Of a stretch of 17,364 bases of DNA, positions 1-7,408 are shown in pieces (within the stretch, counting starts at the first letter, position 1; every line of letters begins with the position of its first letter). A model generated the notes under the pieces. That model had not been told where the DNA came from and did no database searches. It saw nothing but the letters and a program-made list of their open reading frames with translations. The position numbers and the translations under genes were made by a program. Source of the DNA: JBBQXK01 sp038251625 (GTDB lineage Bacteria > Pseudomonadota > Alphaproteobacteria > Rhodobacterales > Rhodobacteraceae); NCBI GenBank assembly GCA_038251625.1, contig JBBSBE010000083.1, positions 1 to 17,364 on the forward strand. The letters run 5' to 3'.

Positions 1-3
1 CCC

Positions 4-1416
4 ATGATCACCCCCATCCTCCTCTGCGGCGGCGCCGGTACGCGGCTTTGGCCATTGTCGCGGCAAAGTTTTCCCAAGCAGTTCACCGATGTGGTGGGCG
101 ACGAAAGCCTGTTTCAGGCCTCGGCCCGCAGATTCACCGGCAAGGGTTTTGCCGCACCCCTCGTTGTGACGGGTGAGGCGTTCCGCTTCATCGTGACCGA
201 ACAGCTTGATGAGGTCGGGGTGCGCCCGCAGGGCATCCTGATCGAGCCTTCGGGGCGCAATACCGCCCCTGCGGCCATTGCGTCGGCGCTTTTCGTCGCG
301 GGTACCGACCCGCAGGCGCTGGTTCTTCTGGTGCCGTCGGATCACGCCGTCGCCGATCCGCAGGCCTTCCGCGACGCCGTGGATCTGGGCCGCGTGGCGG
401 CCGAGTCGGGCCAGATCGTGACCTTCGGCATCGCGCCGTCGCGGCCCGAAACCGGCTATGGCTGGCTTGAGGCAGGCGAGGCCACGCATCCCGGCGTCCA
501 CCGCCTCACGCGGTTTGTGGAAAAGCCCGATGCGGCGCGCGCGGCGGCGCTTCTGGCCGATCCGCGTTATCTGTGGAACGCGGGCGTGTTTCTGGCGCGG
601 GCCGATGTGCTGGTGGCTGCGTTCCGCACCCACGCGCCTGCCATTCATGATGCCGTGGCCGCAGCAATGGCATCGATGACCGGTGATCTGGGCTTCACCC
701 GGATCGACGCAGCCCTTTGGGCCGCGGTGCCCGAGGAATCCATCGATTATGCGGTGATGGAGAAGGCTGCGAATGTCAGCGTGGTGCGGTTCGAGGGGCA
801 TTGGTCCGACCTCGGCAGTTGGGAATCGGTCTGGCAGGAATCGGCGCGCGACGGGGCCGGCAATGCAGTGTCTGACCATGCCACGGCATTTGACTGCGAA
901 AACTCGCTTCTGCGGTCCGAAAGCCCCGAGATCGAGCTGGTGGGCATCGGCCTGCGCAACATGGTGGCCGTGGCGATGCGCGACGCCGTGATGGTGGCCG
1001 ACATGTCGGACAGCCAGAACGTCAAGCAAGCTGTCGCTTTGCTGAAGCGGCGGTCGGCCAAGCAGGCGGTGCAGTTCCCCGTCGACCACCGGCCCTGGGG
1101 CTGGTTCGAGACGCTGGTGCTGTCGGATCGTTTTCAGGTCAAGCGGATCCACGTGCATCCGGGCGGGCAGCTTTCGCTGCAAAGCCACTATCACCGCTCG
1201 GAACACTGGATCGTGGTGCAGGGTACCGCGCGGGTGACGGTGGATGGCGAGGTGCGGCTGCTGACCGAGAACCAGTCGGTCTATATCCCTTTGGGGGCCG
1301 TCCACCGGATGGAAAACCCCGGCAAGGTGCCCATGGTGCTGATCGAGGTACAGACCGGCAGCTATCTGGGCGAGGATGACATCCTGCGCTACGAAGATAT
1401 CTACGCAAGAAGCTGA
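4..1416 (+). CDS. manC: Mannose-1-phosphate guanylyltransferase / mannose-6-phosphate isomerase (bifunctional, type II)
   Basis: Makes GDP-mannose from mannose-1-phosphate and GTP and, in two-domain members, also interconverts fructose-6-phosphate and mannose-6-phosphate; the product feeds capsule, exopolysaccharide or LPS sugar synthesis in the cytoplasm. The 470 aa length matches the ManC/AlgA/CpsB family. Residues 7-20 carry the nucleotidyltransferase signature LCGGAGTRLWPLSR with Lys25 following, and FVEKPD lies at about 171-176. A C-terminal cupin domain (about 350-460) contains the His-rich SHYHRSEHW stretch that binds metal in the isomerase half. The ATG lies 3 bases into the window, so its ribosome site is not visible and upstream operon partners are unknown. 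The next gene starts 65 bases downstream on the same strand but has no evident functional link. No other polysaccharide gene is in the window. Confidence 0.95.
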   Translation: MITPILLCGGAGTRLWPLSRQSFPKQFTDVVGDESLFQASARRFTGKGFAAPLVVTGEAFRFIVTEQLDEVGVRPQGILIEPSGRNTAPAAIASALFVAGTDPQALVLLVPSDHAVADPQAFRDAVDLGRVAAESGQIVTFGIAPSRPETGYGWLEAGEATHPGVHRLTRFVEKPDAARAAALLADPRYLWNAGVFLARADVLVAAFRTHAPAIHDAVAAAMASMTGDLGFTRIDAALWAAVPEESIDYAVMEKAANVSVVRFEGHWSDLGSWESVWQESARDGAGNAVSDHATAFDCENSLLRSESPEIELVGIGLRNMVAVAMRDAVMVADMSDSQNVKQAVALLKRRSAKQAVQFPVDHRPWGWFETLVLSDRFQVKRIHVHPGGQLSLQSHYHRSEHWIVVQGTARVTVDGEVRLLTENQSVYIPLGAVHRMENPGKVPMVLIEVQTGSYLGEDDILRYEDIYARS

Positions 1417-1471
1417 CATCGGGGGCCAAGCTTGCCCGCGCAGCGTTGACCGCATCACGAAAACCGCGACC

Positions 1472-1476
1472 GGAGG
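1472..1476 (+). promoter_or_regulatory. Shine-Dalgarno for the quinone oxidoreductase
   Basis: GGAGG with a 5-base spacer to ATG 1482. It decides the start against the upstream in-frame TTG at 1446. Confidence 0.7.
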
Positions 1477-1481
1477 CCAGG

Positions 1482-2474
1482 ATGACCACGTTGCCCCATA
1501 CGATGACGGCCATCGAAATCACTGGTCCCGGCGGGCCAGAGGTGCTGCAGCCCTGTACGCGTCCGGTGCCGGTTCCGGGCCATGGGCAGATCGTGATACG
1601 GGTCGCGCATGCGGGCGTGAACCGCCCCGACGCGTTGCAGCGCGCAGGCGCCTATGCGCCCCCGCCCGGCGCATCGCCGCTACCGGGGCTGGAGGCTTCG
1701 GGGCATGTGGCCGCGGTCGGGCCGGGGGTCACCCGCTGGCACGTGGGAGATGCGGTCTGTGCCCTGTTGCCGGGTGGCGGGTATGCGGAGCATGTGGTGA
1801 CCCATGCCGACCATGCGCTGCCCGTGCCTGAGGGTATGAGCCTGCGCGAAGCTGCCTGCCTACCCGAAACCTGCTTTACCGTCTGGGGCAATGCGGTGAT
1901 GCGCGGGGGACTGAAGGCGGGCGAGCGGTTCTTCGTTCATGGCGGGTCGTCAGGCATCGGCACCACTGCGATCCAGATTGCGGCGGCCATGGGCGCGCGT
2001 GTGTTCACGACCGCTGGATCGGATGACAAATGCGCGGCCTGCAAGGGCCTTGGGGCAGAAAAGGCGTGGAACTACCGGACCGAGGATTGGCAGGCGGGCA
2101 TGTTGGCCGAGGGCGGCGCGCATCTGATCCTGGATATGGTGGGTGGGACCTACCTGCCAAAGAACGTGCGAAGCCTTGCCGATGACGGTCGTCTTGTGCA
2201 GATCGCATTTCTGCAGGGCCCGAAAGTTGAACTGAACTTTGCCGAAGTGATGATGCGGCGGCTGACGATCACTGGATCGACCCTGCGCCCCCAATCGGAT
2301 CTGGCCAAGTCCCGCATCGCGGCGGAACTGGAAAGCCACGTCTGGCCGATGATCGCCGCAGGGCATTTGCGCCCGGTCATGGATTCGCATTTTCCGCTCG
2401 CCGAGGCCGCAGCAGCCCACGCACGGATGGAAAGCTCCGGCCATATCGGCAAGATCGTGCTCGACGTGGCCTAA
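1482..2474 (+). CDS. NAD(P)H quinone oxidoreductase, PIG3 family (zinc-independent MDR)
   Basis: Medium-chain dehydrogenase/reductase of 330 aa, resembling the PIG3/TP53I3-type quinone oxidoreductases, which reduce quinones or other activated carbonyls with NAD(P)H. The N-terminal GroES-like half (about 8-125) includes HAGVNRPDALQR and LPGLEASGHV, where zinc-dependent relatives carry catalytic Cys/His; the structural four-cysteine lobe is absent. The Rossmann half holds HGGSSGIGTTAIQIA at about 152-166. I chose ATG 1482 because GGAGG at 1472-1476 sits 5 bases upstream; an in-frame TTG at 1446 would add 12 residues with no ribosome site. It probably ends at the paired hairpins shared with the convergent GST gene. 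Family is clear; the physiological substrate is not. Confidence 0.88.
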   Translation: MTTLPHTMTAIEITGPGGPEVLQPCTRPVPVPGHGQIVIRVAHAGVNRPDALQRAGAYAPPPGASPLPGLEASGHVAAVGPGVTRWHVGDAVCALLPGGGYAEHVVTHADHALPVPEGMSLREAACLPETCFTVWGNAVMRGGLKAGERFFVHGGSSGIGTTAIQIAAAMGARVFTTAGSDDKCAACKGLGAEKAWNYRTEDWQAGMLAEGGAHLILDMVGGTYLPKNVRSLADDGRLVQIAFLQGPKVELNFAEVMMRRLTITGSTLRPQSDLAKSRIAAELESHVWPMIAAGHLRPVMDSHFPLAEAAAAHARMESSGHIGKIVLDVA

Positions 2475-2475
2475 G

Positions 2476-2513
2476 CCAGATCGGATCTGGGAGGCCGGGC
2501 GGCATCTGCCGCC
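2476..2513. terminator. Two adjacent hairpins between convergent genes (possible bidirectional terminator)
   Basis: Immediately after the oxidoreductase stop, CCAGATC (2476-2482) faces GATCTGG (2484-2490). Next, GGCGGCA (2498-2504) faces TGCCGCC (2507-2513). Realistic loops of 3-4 bases leave 6-bp stems. No U-tract follows on either strand, so Rho-independent function is uncertain; the position between two converging genes favours termination or 3'-end protection. Confidence 0.45.
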
Positions 2514-2551
2514 ACGGACCTTGGAACACAAATAGAACAGGAAAAGGCCTG

Positions 2552-3247
2552 TCAGCCGCGTTGCGGTTGGACAAGGCCCTTCTGCACGGCTGGCCGCGCA
2601 AGAAACCGGTCGAGATAGGCGGGCACATGGGAAAGCTCTGACCAGCCCGTGATATCGCCTACGTTGTAGAAATCCCGCAAGGATCGAAGCCATGGCGCGA
2701 TGGCGATATCAGCGATGCTGTAGTCCCCGGCCACCCATTCACGCCCAGCCAACGCGCCATCCAGCACGCGCAGCAGGCGGGCCGTTTCGGCGCGGTAGCG
2801 TTCCTTGGGCCGCGGATCCTCGACCTCTTTGCCCGCGAAGGTATGGAAAAAGCCAAGCTGCCCGAACATCGGGCCAATGCCGCCCATCTGGAACATCAGC
2901 CACTGCAGAATTTCGTAACGGTTGGCATCGGGCAAAAGCTGTCCCGACTTCTCCGCCAGATAGATCAGGATCGCCCCGCTTTCGAAAAGCGGCACCGGCA
3001 CGCCACCCGGGCCCACGGGATCGATGATCGCGGGGATCTTGTTGTTGGGGTTCAGACTCAGAAATTCGGGACTGGTCTGGTCGTTCTTGCCGAAATCAAC
3101 CAGATGGGCATCATAGGCCAGACCCGTCTCTTCCAGCATGATCGACGCCTTTACCCCGTTTGGCGTCGGCAGCGAGTAAAGCTGGATCGCCTGCGGGTTG
3201 CGCGCGGGCCAGCGATGGGTGATCGCAAAATCGGCAAGTGTCGGCAT
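2552..3247 (-). CDS. Glutathione S-transferase, YfcG/YghU-like (Nu class)
   Basis: Cytosolic glutathione S-transferase of 231 aa. Bacterial YfcG and YghU proteins of this group have disulfide-bond reductase and peroxidase activity with glutathione. The thioredoxin-fold half has LPTPNGVKASIMLEE at about 26-40, including the TPNG motif seen in YfcG/YghU; NPNNKIPAI at about 66-74; and the glutathione-binding FESGAILIYLAEK at about 88-100. The helical C-terminal half contains QMGGIGPMFGQ and the N-capping YSIADIA motif that is conserved in GSTs. On the minus strand AGAGGAG lies 7 bases before the ATG at 3247, supporting this start. It is divergent from mscL across a 150-base gap. The GST subfamily is a resemblance call; substrate is unknown. 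Confidence 0.9.
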   Translation of the reverse strand: MPTLADFAITHRWPARNPQAIQLYSLPTPNGVKASIMLEETGLAYDAHLVDFGKNDQTSPEFLSLNPNNKIPAIIDPVGPGGVPVPLFESGAILIYLAEKSGQLLPDANRYEILQWLMFQMGGIGPMFGQLGFFHTFAGKEVEDPRPKERYRAETARLLRVLDGALAGREWVAGDYSIADIAIAPWLRSLRDFYNVGDITGWSELSHVPAYLDRFLARPAVQKGLVQPQRG

Positions 3248-3331
3248 CGTTTCGCTCCTCTTTGCGCTGCTGCTCTACGCTAGCGATTTTTTTCAGCCAC
3301 AACAGACGAACAACTGTTAACGGTACGCGTG

Positions 3332-3343
3332 GCGCATGTGCGC
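3332..3343. promoter_or_regulatory. Small palindrome in the GST/mscL divergent promoter region
   Basis: GCGCA-TG-TGCGC lies 55 bases before the mscL ATG in the 3248-3397 intergenic region, which must hold both promoters. It could be an operator. No regulator can be assigned, and short GC palindromes occur by chance in GC-rich DNA. Confidence 0.2.
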
Positions 3344-3397
3344 TTTTGCATGATAACCCGCACAAAGCGGCGGGCCGGGGACAAGGGAAACGCGACT

Positions 3398-3823
3398 ATG
3401 CTTAATGAATTCAAGGCGTTCATTGCCAAGGGAAATGTTGTCGATCTGGCGGTCGGCATCATCATCGGCGCAGCTTTCACCGCTATCGTGAACAGCCTTG
3501 TGGCCGACCTGATCAACCCGATTATCGGCCTGATTACCGGCGGTGTCGATTTTTCAAACCTCTTCATCAATCTTGGCGCGGGTGAGTTTGCGTCGCTGGC
3601 GGCGGCGAAAGATGCTGGTGCGCCGGTCTTTGCCTATGGGTCGTTCATCACCGCCGTCATCAACTTCCTGATCGTCGCCTGGGTTGTGTTCCTGCTCGTC
3701 AAAGCGGTGAACCGGATGAAGGACACGATCGCCAAGAAGGAAGAGTCCGCAGCGCTCGCCGCGACGGGGCCGACCGAGGTTGAACTTCTGACCGAGATTC
3801 GGGATGCGCTGAAGGCACGCTAA
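3398..3823 (+). CDS. mscL: Large-conductance mechanosensitive channel MscL
   Basis: Inner-membrane homopentameric channel that opens under membrane tension and releases solutes during hypo-osmotic shock. The 141 aa length is typical. The N-terminal amphipathic helix (MLNEFKAFIAKGNVVDL) runs into TM1 (about 16-45) with the conserved VVDLAVGIIIGAAF segment. A periplasmic loop follows, then TM2 (about 78-105, YGSFITAVINFLIVAWVVF) and the charged C-terminal helix ending ELLTEIRDALKAR, as in E. coli MscL. The frame is open upstream to 3329, but ATG 3398 has AAGGGA at 3383-3388 and matches the family N-terminus. The gene converges on ald, with a strong hairpin between them. Confidence 0.97.
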   Translation: MLNEFKAFIAKGNVVDLAVGIIIGAAFTAIVNSLVADLINPIIGLITGGVDFSNLFINLGAGEFASLAAAKDAGAPVFAYGSFITAVINFLIVAWVVFLLVKAVNRMKDTIAKKEESAALAATGPTEVELLTEIRDALKAR

Positions 3824-3832
3824 GCGCTGATA

Positions 3833-3856
3833 CCGGGGGGCGCTTGTCGCCCCCGG
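3833..3856. terminator. Terminator hairpin between mscL and ald
   Basis: GGGGGCG (3836-3842), a 5-base loop cttgt, then CGCCCCC (3848-3854); outer CC/GG pairs extend the stem past one bulged G. It lies 9 bases past the mscL stop and 13 bases past the ald stop on the other strand. No long U-run follows, so it is a probable bidirectional 3'-end structure. Confidence 0.6.
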
Positions 3857-3869
3857 ACCGACCCTTCCT

Positions 3870-4985
3870 TCAAGCCAGAACCGTTGCGGGATCGACTGTG
3901 TCGATCCCCAAGGCAGCGCCAACGGCAGCATAGGTCAGTTTGCCTGCATGCACGTTGAGCCCTGCCAGAAGGTGGCGGTCGGCCGCGCAAGCGCGTTTCC
4001 AGCCCTTGTCGGCCAATGCCAGAAGGAACGGCAGCGTCGCGTTGCCAAGGCCGAGGGTCGAGGTGCGCGCGACAGCACCCGGCATGTTGGCGACACAATA
4101 GTGGACGATCCCGTCTACCTCGTAGATCGGGTTCTGGTGGGTAGTGGCGTGGCTGGTCTCGAAACACCCACCCTGATCGATCGCAACGTCCACAATGGCT
4201 GCCCCCGGCTTCATGGTGGAAAGCTGCGCGCGGGTAACCAGTTTGGGCGCGGCGGCACCGGGGACGAGGACGGCGCCGATCACGAGGTCAGCCTCGGCCA
4301 CGGCAGCAGCGGTTGCGGCCTGGCTGGCGAAGACGGCGCGGAAATCGCGGGCAAAGACATCGTCAAGATAGCGCAGGCGGGTCAGCGAGCGATCAAACAC
4401 GGTTACATCCGCGCCCATCCCGGCGGCCACACGTGCTGCATGGGTACCAACGACCCCACCGCCCAGAACCACAACCTTGCCCGGCAACACGCCCGGAATG
4501 CCGCCAAGCAGAACACCGCGCCCGCCGTTGGCCTTTTGCAGCGCCCAGGCGCCGACCTGCGGGGCAAGCCGACCGGCAACCTCTGACATCGGCGCCAAGA
4601 GTGGCAGGCCGCCACGATCATCCGTGACAGTTTCATAGGCAATGCACGTGGCGCCGCTCGCCATCAGATCGCGCGTCTGGTCAGGGTCTGGCGCAAGGTG
4701 AAGGTAGGTGAAAAGCACCTGCCCTTCCCGCAGACGCGCGCGTTCCTCAGCCTGCGGTTCCTTGACCTTGATGATCAGGTCGGCGCCGGCGAATACCTCT
4801 TCCGCGGTATCGGCAATCATCGCCCCGGCTGCGCTGTAATCTTCATCCGCGAAGCCCGCACCAATCCCAGCCCCTGATTCGACCAGCACCATGTGCCCAT
4901 GGGCCATGGCCTCACGCGCGGCATCGGGCGTAAGGCCCACGCGAAACTCCTGCGCCTTGATCTCCCTCGGGCATCCGATCCGCAT
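3870..4985 (-). CDS. ald: Alanine dehydrogenase
   Basis: Interconverts L-alanine and pyruvate plus ammonia with NAD(H); it supports growth on alanine and can assimilate ammonium. The 371 aa length is standard. Residues known from family structures fall at the expected positions: Arg15, Lys75, His96 and Asp270. The Rossmann glycine motif VLGGGVVGTHAA spans about 173-184. The frame stays open upstream to 5489, but that extension would run back through the divergent Lrp gene. The start is fixed by the MRIGCPREIK N-terminus and AAGGAG at 4992-4997. It is divergently transcribed from an Lrp/AsnC regulator, an arrangement well known for ald, so Lrp-type activation by alanine is likely. Confidence 0.97.
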   Translation of the reverse strand: MRIGCPREIKAQEFRVGLTPDAAREAMAHGHMVLVESGAGIGAGFADEDYSAAGAMIADTAEEVFAGADLIIKVKEPQAEERARLREGQVLFTYLHLAPDPDQTRDLMASGATCIAYETVTDDRGGLPLLAPMSEVAGRLAPQVGAWALQKANGGRGVLLGGIPGVLPGKVVVLGGGVVGTHAARVAAGMGADVTVFDRSLTRLRYLDDVFARDFRAVFASQAATAAAVAEADLVIGAVLVPGAAAPKLVTRAQLSTMKPGAAIVDVAIDQGGCFETSHATTHQNPIYEVDGIVHYCVANMPGAVARTSTLGLGNATLPFLLALADKGWKRACAADRHLLAGLNVHAGKLTYAAVGAALGIDTVDPATVLA

Positions 4986-5120
4986 GGTATTCTCCTTGAT
5001 CACATCAACGGCAAGGATTGCGCCATCTGGCCGCCTGTTCTTTGAATTCTCACTGACGATTTGAGCGCAATGCGGTAGCATCTGCGGCAAGCCTGCCCTC
5101 ATGCGACGGAAACTGCCGCA
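4986..5120. promoter_or_regulatory. Divergent ald/lrp control region with inverted repeats
   Basis: This 135-base gap must hold promoters for both genes. Two widely spaced inverted repeats are visible: ATTGCGC (5017-5023) with GCGCAAT (5065-5071), and TGCGGCA (5083-5089) with TGCCGCA (5114-5120); the last arm abuts the lrp ATG. TTGAGCGCAA (5061-5070) is itself partly palindromic. Repeated spaced half-sites would suit an oligomeric Lrp-type protein that binds several sites and wraps DNA. Site identity is inferred. Confidence 0.35.
4992..4997 (-). promoter_or_regulatory. Shine-Dalgarno for ald
   Basis: AAGGAG on the minus strand, 6 bases before ATG 4985. It rules out the long N-terminal extension of the open frame. 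Confidence 0.75.
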
Positions 5121-5582
5121 ATGAACGATCTTGACGCTACCGACCGCCGCATCCTGACAGTGCTGCAAAAGGAGGGACGGATCACCAATGCTGAGCTTTC
5201 GGAACGGGTGAACCTGTCGCCGTCGGCCTGCCACAGGCGGGTGCAGCGGTTGGAGGAAGAGGGTTACATCGCAGGCTACGTGGCGCTGCTTGATCCCAAG
5301 CGGATGGGGCGCCCGACCATCGTCTTCGTCGAGATCACGCTTCAGGGGCAGGCGAATGCCGTGCTCGACGCGTTTGAGGCGGCGGTGGCGAAGGTGCCGG
5401 ACATTCTTGAATGCCATCTGATGGCAGGCAGCGCAGACTATCTGCTGAAGATCGTTGCAGAAGATACCGCCGACTTCGCCCGCATCCACCGCCAGTATCT
5501 AAGCAGGTTGCCGGGCGTGGCGCAGATGCAATCGCTGTTTGCGCTTCGCACGGTGTTTCAGACAACGGCGATGAGCGTGTGA
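5121..5582 (+). CDS. Lrp/AsnC family transcriptional regulator (probable ald regulator)
   Basis: DNA-binding regulator of 153 aa with the usual two parts. An N-terminal helix-turn-helix (about 4-60) contains LDATDRRILTVLQKEGRITN and a recognition segment LSPSACHRRVQRLEEEG. A C-terminal RAM/AsnC ligand-binding domain (about 68-145) includes the typical VPDILECHLMAGSADYLLKI. Such proteins form dimers to octamers and respond to amino acids. Its position divergent to ald suggests alanine-responsive control of that gene, as for AldR-type regulators. No strong Shine-Dalgarno precedes ATG 5121; the N-terminus aligns with the family. The downstream sensor kinase starts only 2 bases after this stop, so the three regulators may be one transcript. 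Confidence 0.92.
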   Translation: MNDLDATDRRILTVLQKEGRITNAELSERVNLSPSACHRRVQRLEEEGYIAGYVALLDPKRMGRPTIVFVEITLQGQANAVLDAFEAAVAKVPDILECHLMAGSADYLLKIVAEDTADFARIHRQYLSRLPGVAQMQSLFALRTVFQTTAMSV

Positions 5583-5584
5583 CG

Positions 5585-7408
5585 ATGCGCATTCGCCTGC
5601 GTCTTGGCCTGATCGGGATGGCGCTGGCACTGGTGGCGACGGGCTGGACGGTTGGTGCGCAGGTTTATCGCGCGGCGCTGCGGGACACGGCGCAGCGTGG
5701 CGACGCGACGCTGCAACTTGCCGTCACCTCGCTCGGTGGTCAGTTGCAGCGCTTCGAACGGTTGCCAGCCCTGATCGCCGGGCAACCCCTGATCCGTTCG
5801 CTGGCGGAGGCGCCACGCGATGCCGGGCTGGTCGCAGAGGCGAATGCCTATCTTGCGATGATCCAGAACATGCTGGGCGCATCGGATGTCTATCTGATGG
5901 ATGAAAAGGGCATCACGCTGGCCGCCAGCAACCACGCCAGCGAAACCTCGTTCGTTGGGGGCAATTTCGCGTTCCGGCCCTATTTCACGGATGCGATTGC
6001 CGGTGGTACGGGGCGGTTCTTTGCGCTTGGCACGACCTCTGGGCGGCGCGGTTACTACTTCGGGGCGCCGGTTATGGGGCAGGCGGGCATCGCAGGGGTG
6101 CTGGTCTTCAAGATCGACCTTGATGCTGTCGAAACCGCATGGCGCGGGAATGGCGATGCTCTCTTCGTGACCGACCCCGAAGGGATCGTGTTCCTGTCGG
6201 GCCGGGCAGAGTGGCTTTTTCGGGCGTTCGATCCCCTGACACCGGATGCAGAGGCGCGGCTGGCGAAAACCCGTCGCTATGCGGGCACGCAAGTGCGGCA
6301 GATGGATGTACTTGACCGCGGAGCCATCGCTGGGCAGGACACGTTGCTTCTGCCCTATCCCGGCGGCGCGCGGCGCTATCTGATGCGCGCCACGGCGATG
6401 CCCGAGGCGGGCTGGACGCTGCGCATTTTGCTGGATACCAGCCCCGCCCTGAGACAGGCGATGGTAACGGGGGCTGCGGCGGCCTTGGCGCTGGGGGCCC
6501 TTCTGATGGCTGGCGCGGTGCTGGCGCAGCGCCGTGCGCGGCTGGCCGAACGGATGCATATGCAGGCTGCCGCGCAGGCCGGGCTGGAAGCACGTGTGGT
6601 GGCACGGACACAAGAGCTGGCCGGGCTGAACACGCGGCTCGAGGCAGAAGTGGCCGAACGGCGACTGGCCGAGGCGCACCTGCGCCGCGCGCAGGATGAT
6701 CTGGTGCAGGCTGGCAAGTTGGCGGCACTTGGCCAGATGTCGGCGGCACTGAGCCACGAGTTCAACCAGCCACTGGCCGCCGCGCGCGCCTATGCCGACA
6801 ATACCGCCGTTCTGCTGGACCGGGGGCGGGTGGACGAGGCTCGCGGAAATCTGGCGCGTATCCTTGGCATGATCGACCGCATGGCCGCCTTGAGCCGTCA
6901 TCTGCACAGTTTTGCGCGTAAACCCGGGGCCAAACTGGGGCCGGTGCATCTTTCCGATGTGATGGAAAGCGTGGTGGAGATCGTAACACCCCGACTGCGG
7001 GCAGCCGGCGCGGTGCTGACCGTCGACGTGCCGCCCGGCCTGCCTGCCGTGATCGCAGGTCCCGTTCGGCTGAGCCAGGTTCTGGTGAACCTCATCACCA
7101 ATGCCGCCGATGCAGTGGAAGATTGCACAGACCGGCGCATCGAGGTGGCAGCAGACGTGGTGGCGAATGGGCTTGTCGTGACAGTGCGCGATTATGGCGC
7201 GGGGGTGCCGCAAGCGATCGAAGGGCGCATATTCGACCCGTTTTTCTCGACCAAAGGGGTGGGCAAGGGGCTGGGGCTTGGCCTTTCCATTTCCTACAAC
7301 ATCGTCAAGGATTTTGGCGGTGATCTGGCAGTGCAGGGCGCGCCGGGCGGGGGCGCCCTGTTCCGGTTGATCCTGCGTCGCGTCGACGAAGGCGAGGCTG
7401 CGGCATGA
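5585..7408 (+). CDS. DctB-like membrane sensor histidine kinase
   Basis: 607 aa kinase that senses an extracytoplasmic ligand and phosphorylates the response regulator encoded next. TM1 is at about 8-27. A roughly 265-residue periplasmic region resembles the double-Cache sensor of DctB, including GGNFAFRPYFTDAIAG and RRGYYFGAPV, and TM2 is at about 294-315. A coiled coil (about 316-375) leads to the phospho-acceptor H-box SHEFNQPLAAARAYADN with His391. The ATPase domain has N-box VNLITNAADA (about 501-510), G1 DYGAGVP (536-542), F-box FDPFFSTKG and G2 GKGLGLGLS. ATG 5585 lies 2 bases after the lrp stop; the frame is open back to 5411, but that part overlaps lrp. The layout matches DctB of DctB/DctD; the ligand is inferred to be a carboxylate. 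Confidence 0.88.
   Translation: MRIRLRLGLIGMALALVATGWTVGAQVYRAALRDTAQRGDATLQLAVTSLGGQLQRFERLPALIAGQPLIRSLAEAPRDAGLVAEANAYLAMIQNMLGASDVYLMDEKGITLAASNHASETSFVGGNFAFRPYFTDAIAGGTGRFFALGTTSGRRGYYFGAPVMGQAGIAGVLVFKIDLDAVETAWRGNGDALFVTDPEGIVFLSGRAEWLFRAFDPLTPDAEARLAKTRRYAGTQVRQMDVLDRGAIAGQDTLLLPYPGGARRYLMRATAMPEAGWTLRILLDTSPALRQAMVTGAAAALALGALLMAGAVLAQRRARLAERMHMQAAAQAGLEARVVARTQELAGLNTRLEAEVAERRLAEAHLRRAQDDLVQAGKLAALGQMSAALSHEFNQPLAAARAYADNTAVLLDRGRVDEARGNLARILGMIDRMAALSRHLHSFARKPGAKLGPVHLSDVMESVVEIVTPRLRAAGAVLTVDVPPGLPAVIAGPVRLSQVLVNLITNAADAVEDCTDRRIEVAADVVANGLVVTVRDYGAGVPQAIEGRIFDPFFSTKGVGKGLGLGLSISYNIVKDFGGDLAVQGAPGGGALFRLILRRVDEGEAAA

Noticed and set aside
4986..5489. N-terminal extension of ald on the minus strand
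   Set aside because: The Shine-Dalgarno at 4992-4997 and family N-terminus place the start at 4985; the extension would be antisense to lrp.
5558..7213. 551-codon open frame on the minus strand opposite the sensor kinase
   Set aside because: A codon-position shadow of the real gene in GC-rich DNA; it is rich in His, Arg, Gln and Pro, has no domain signature, and the kinase motifs on the other strand are unambiguous.
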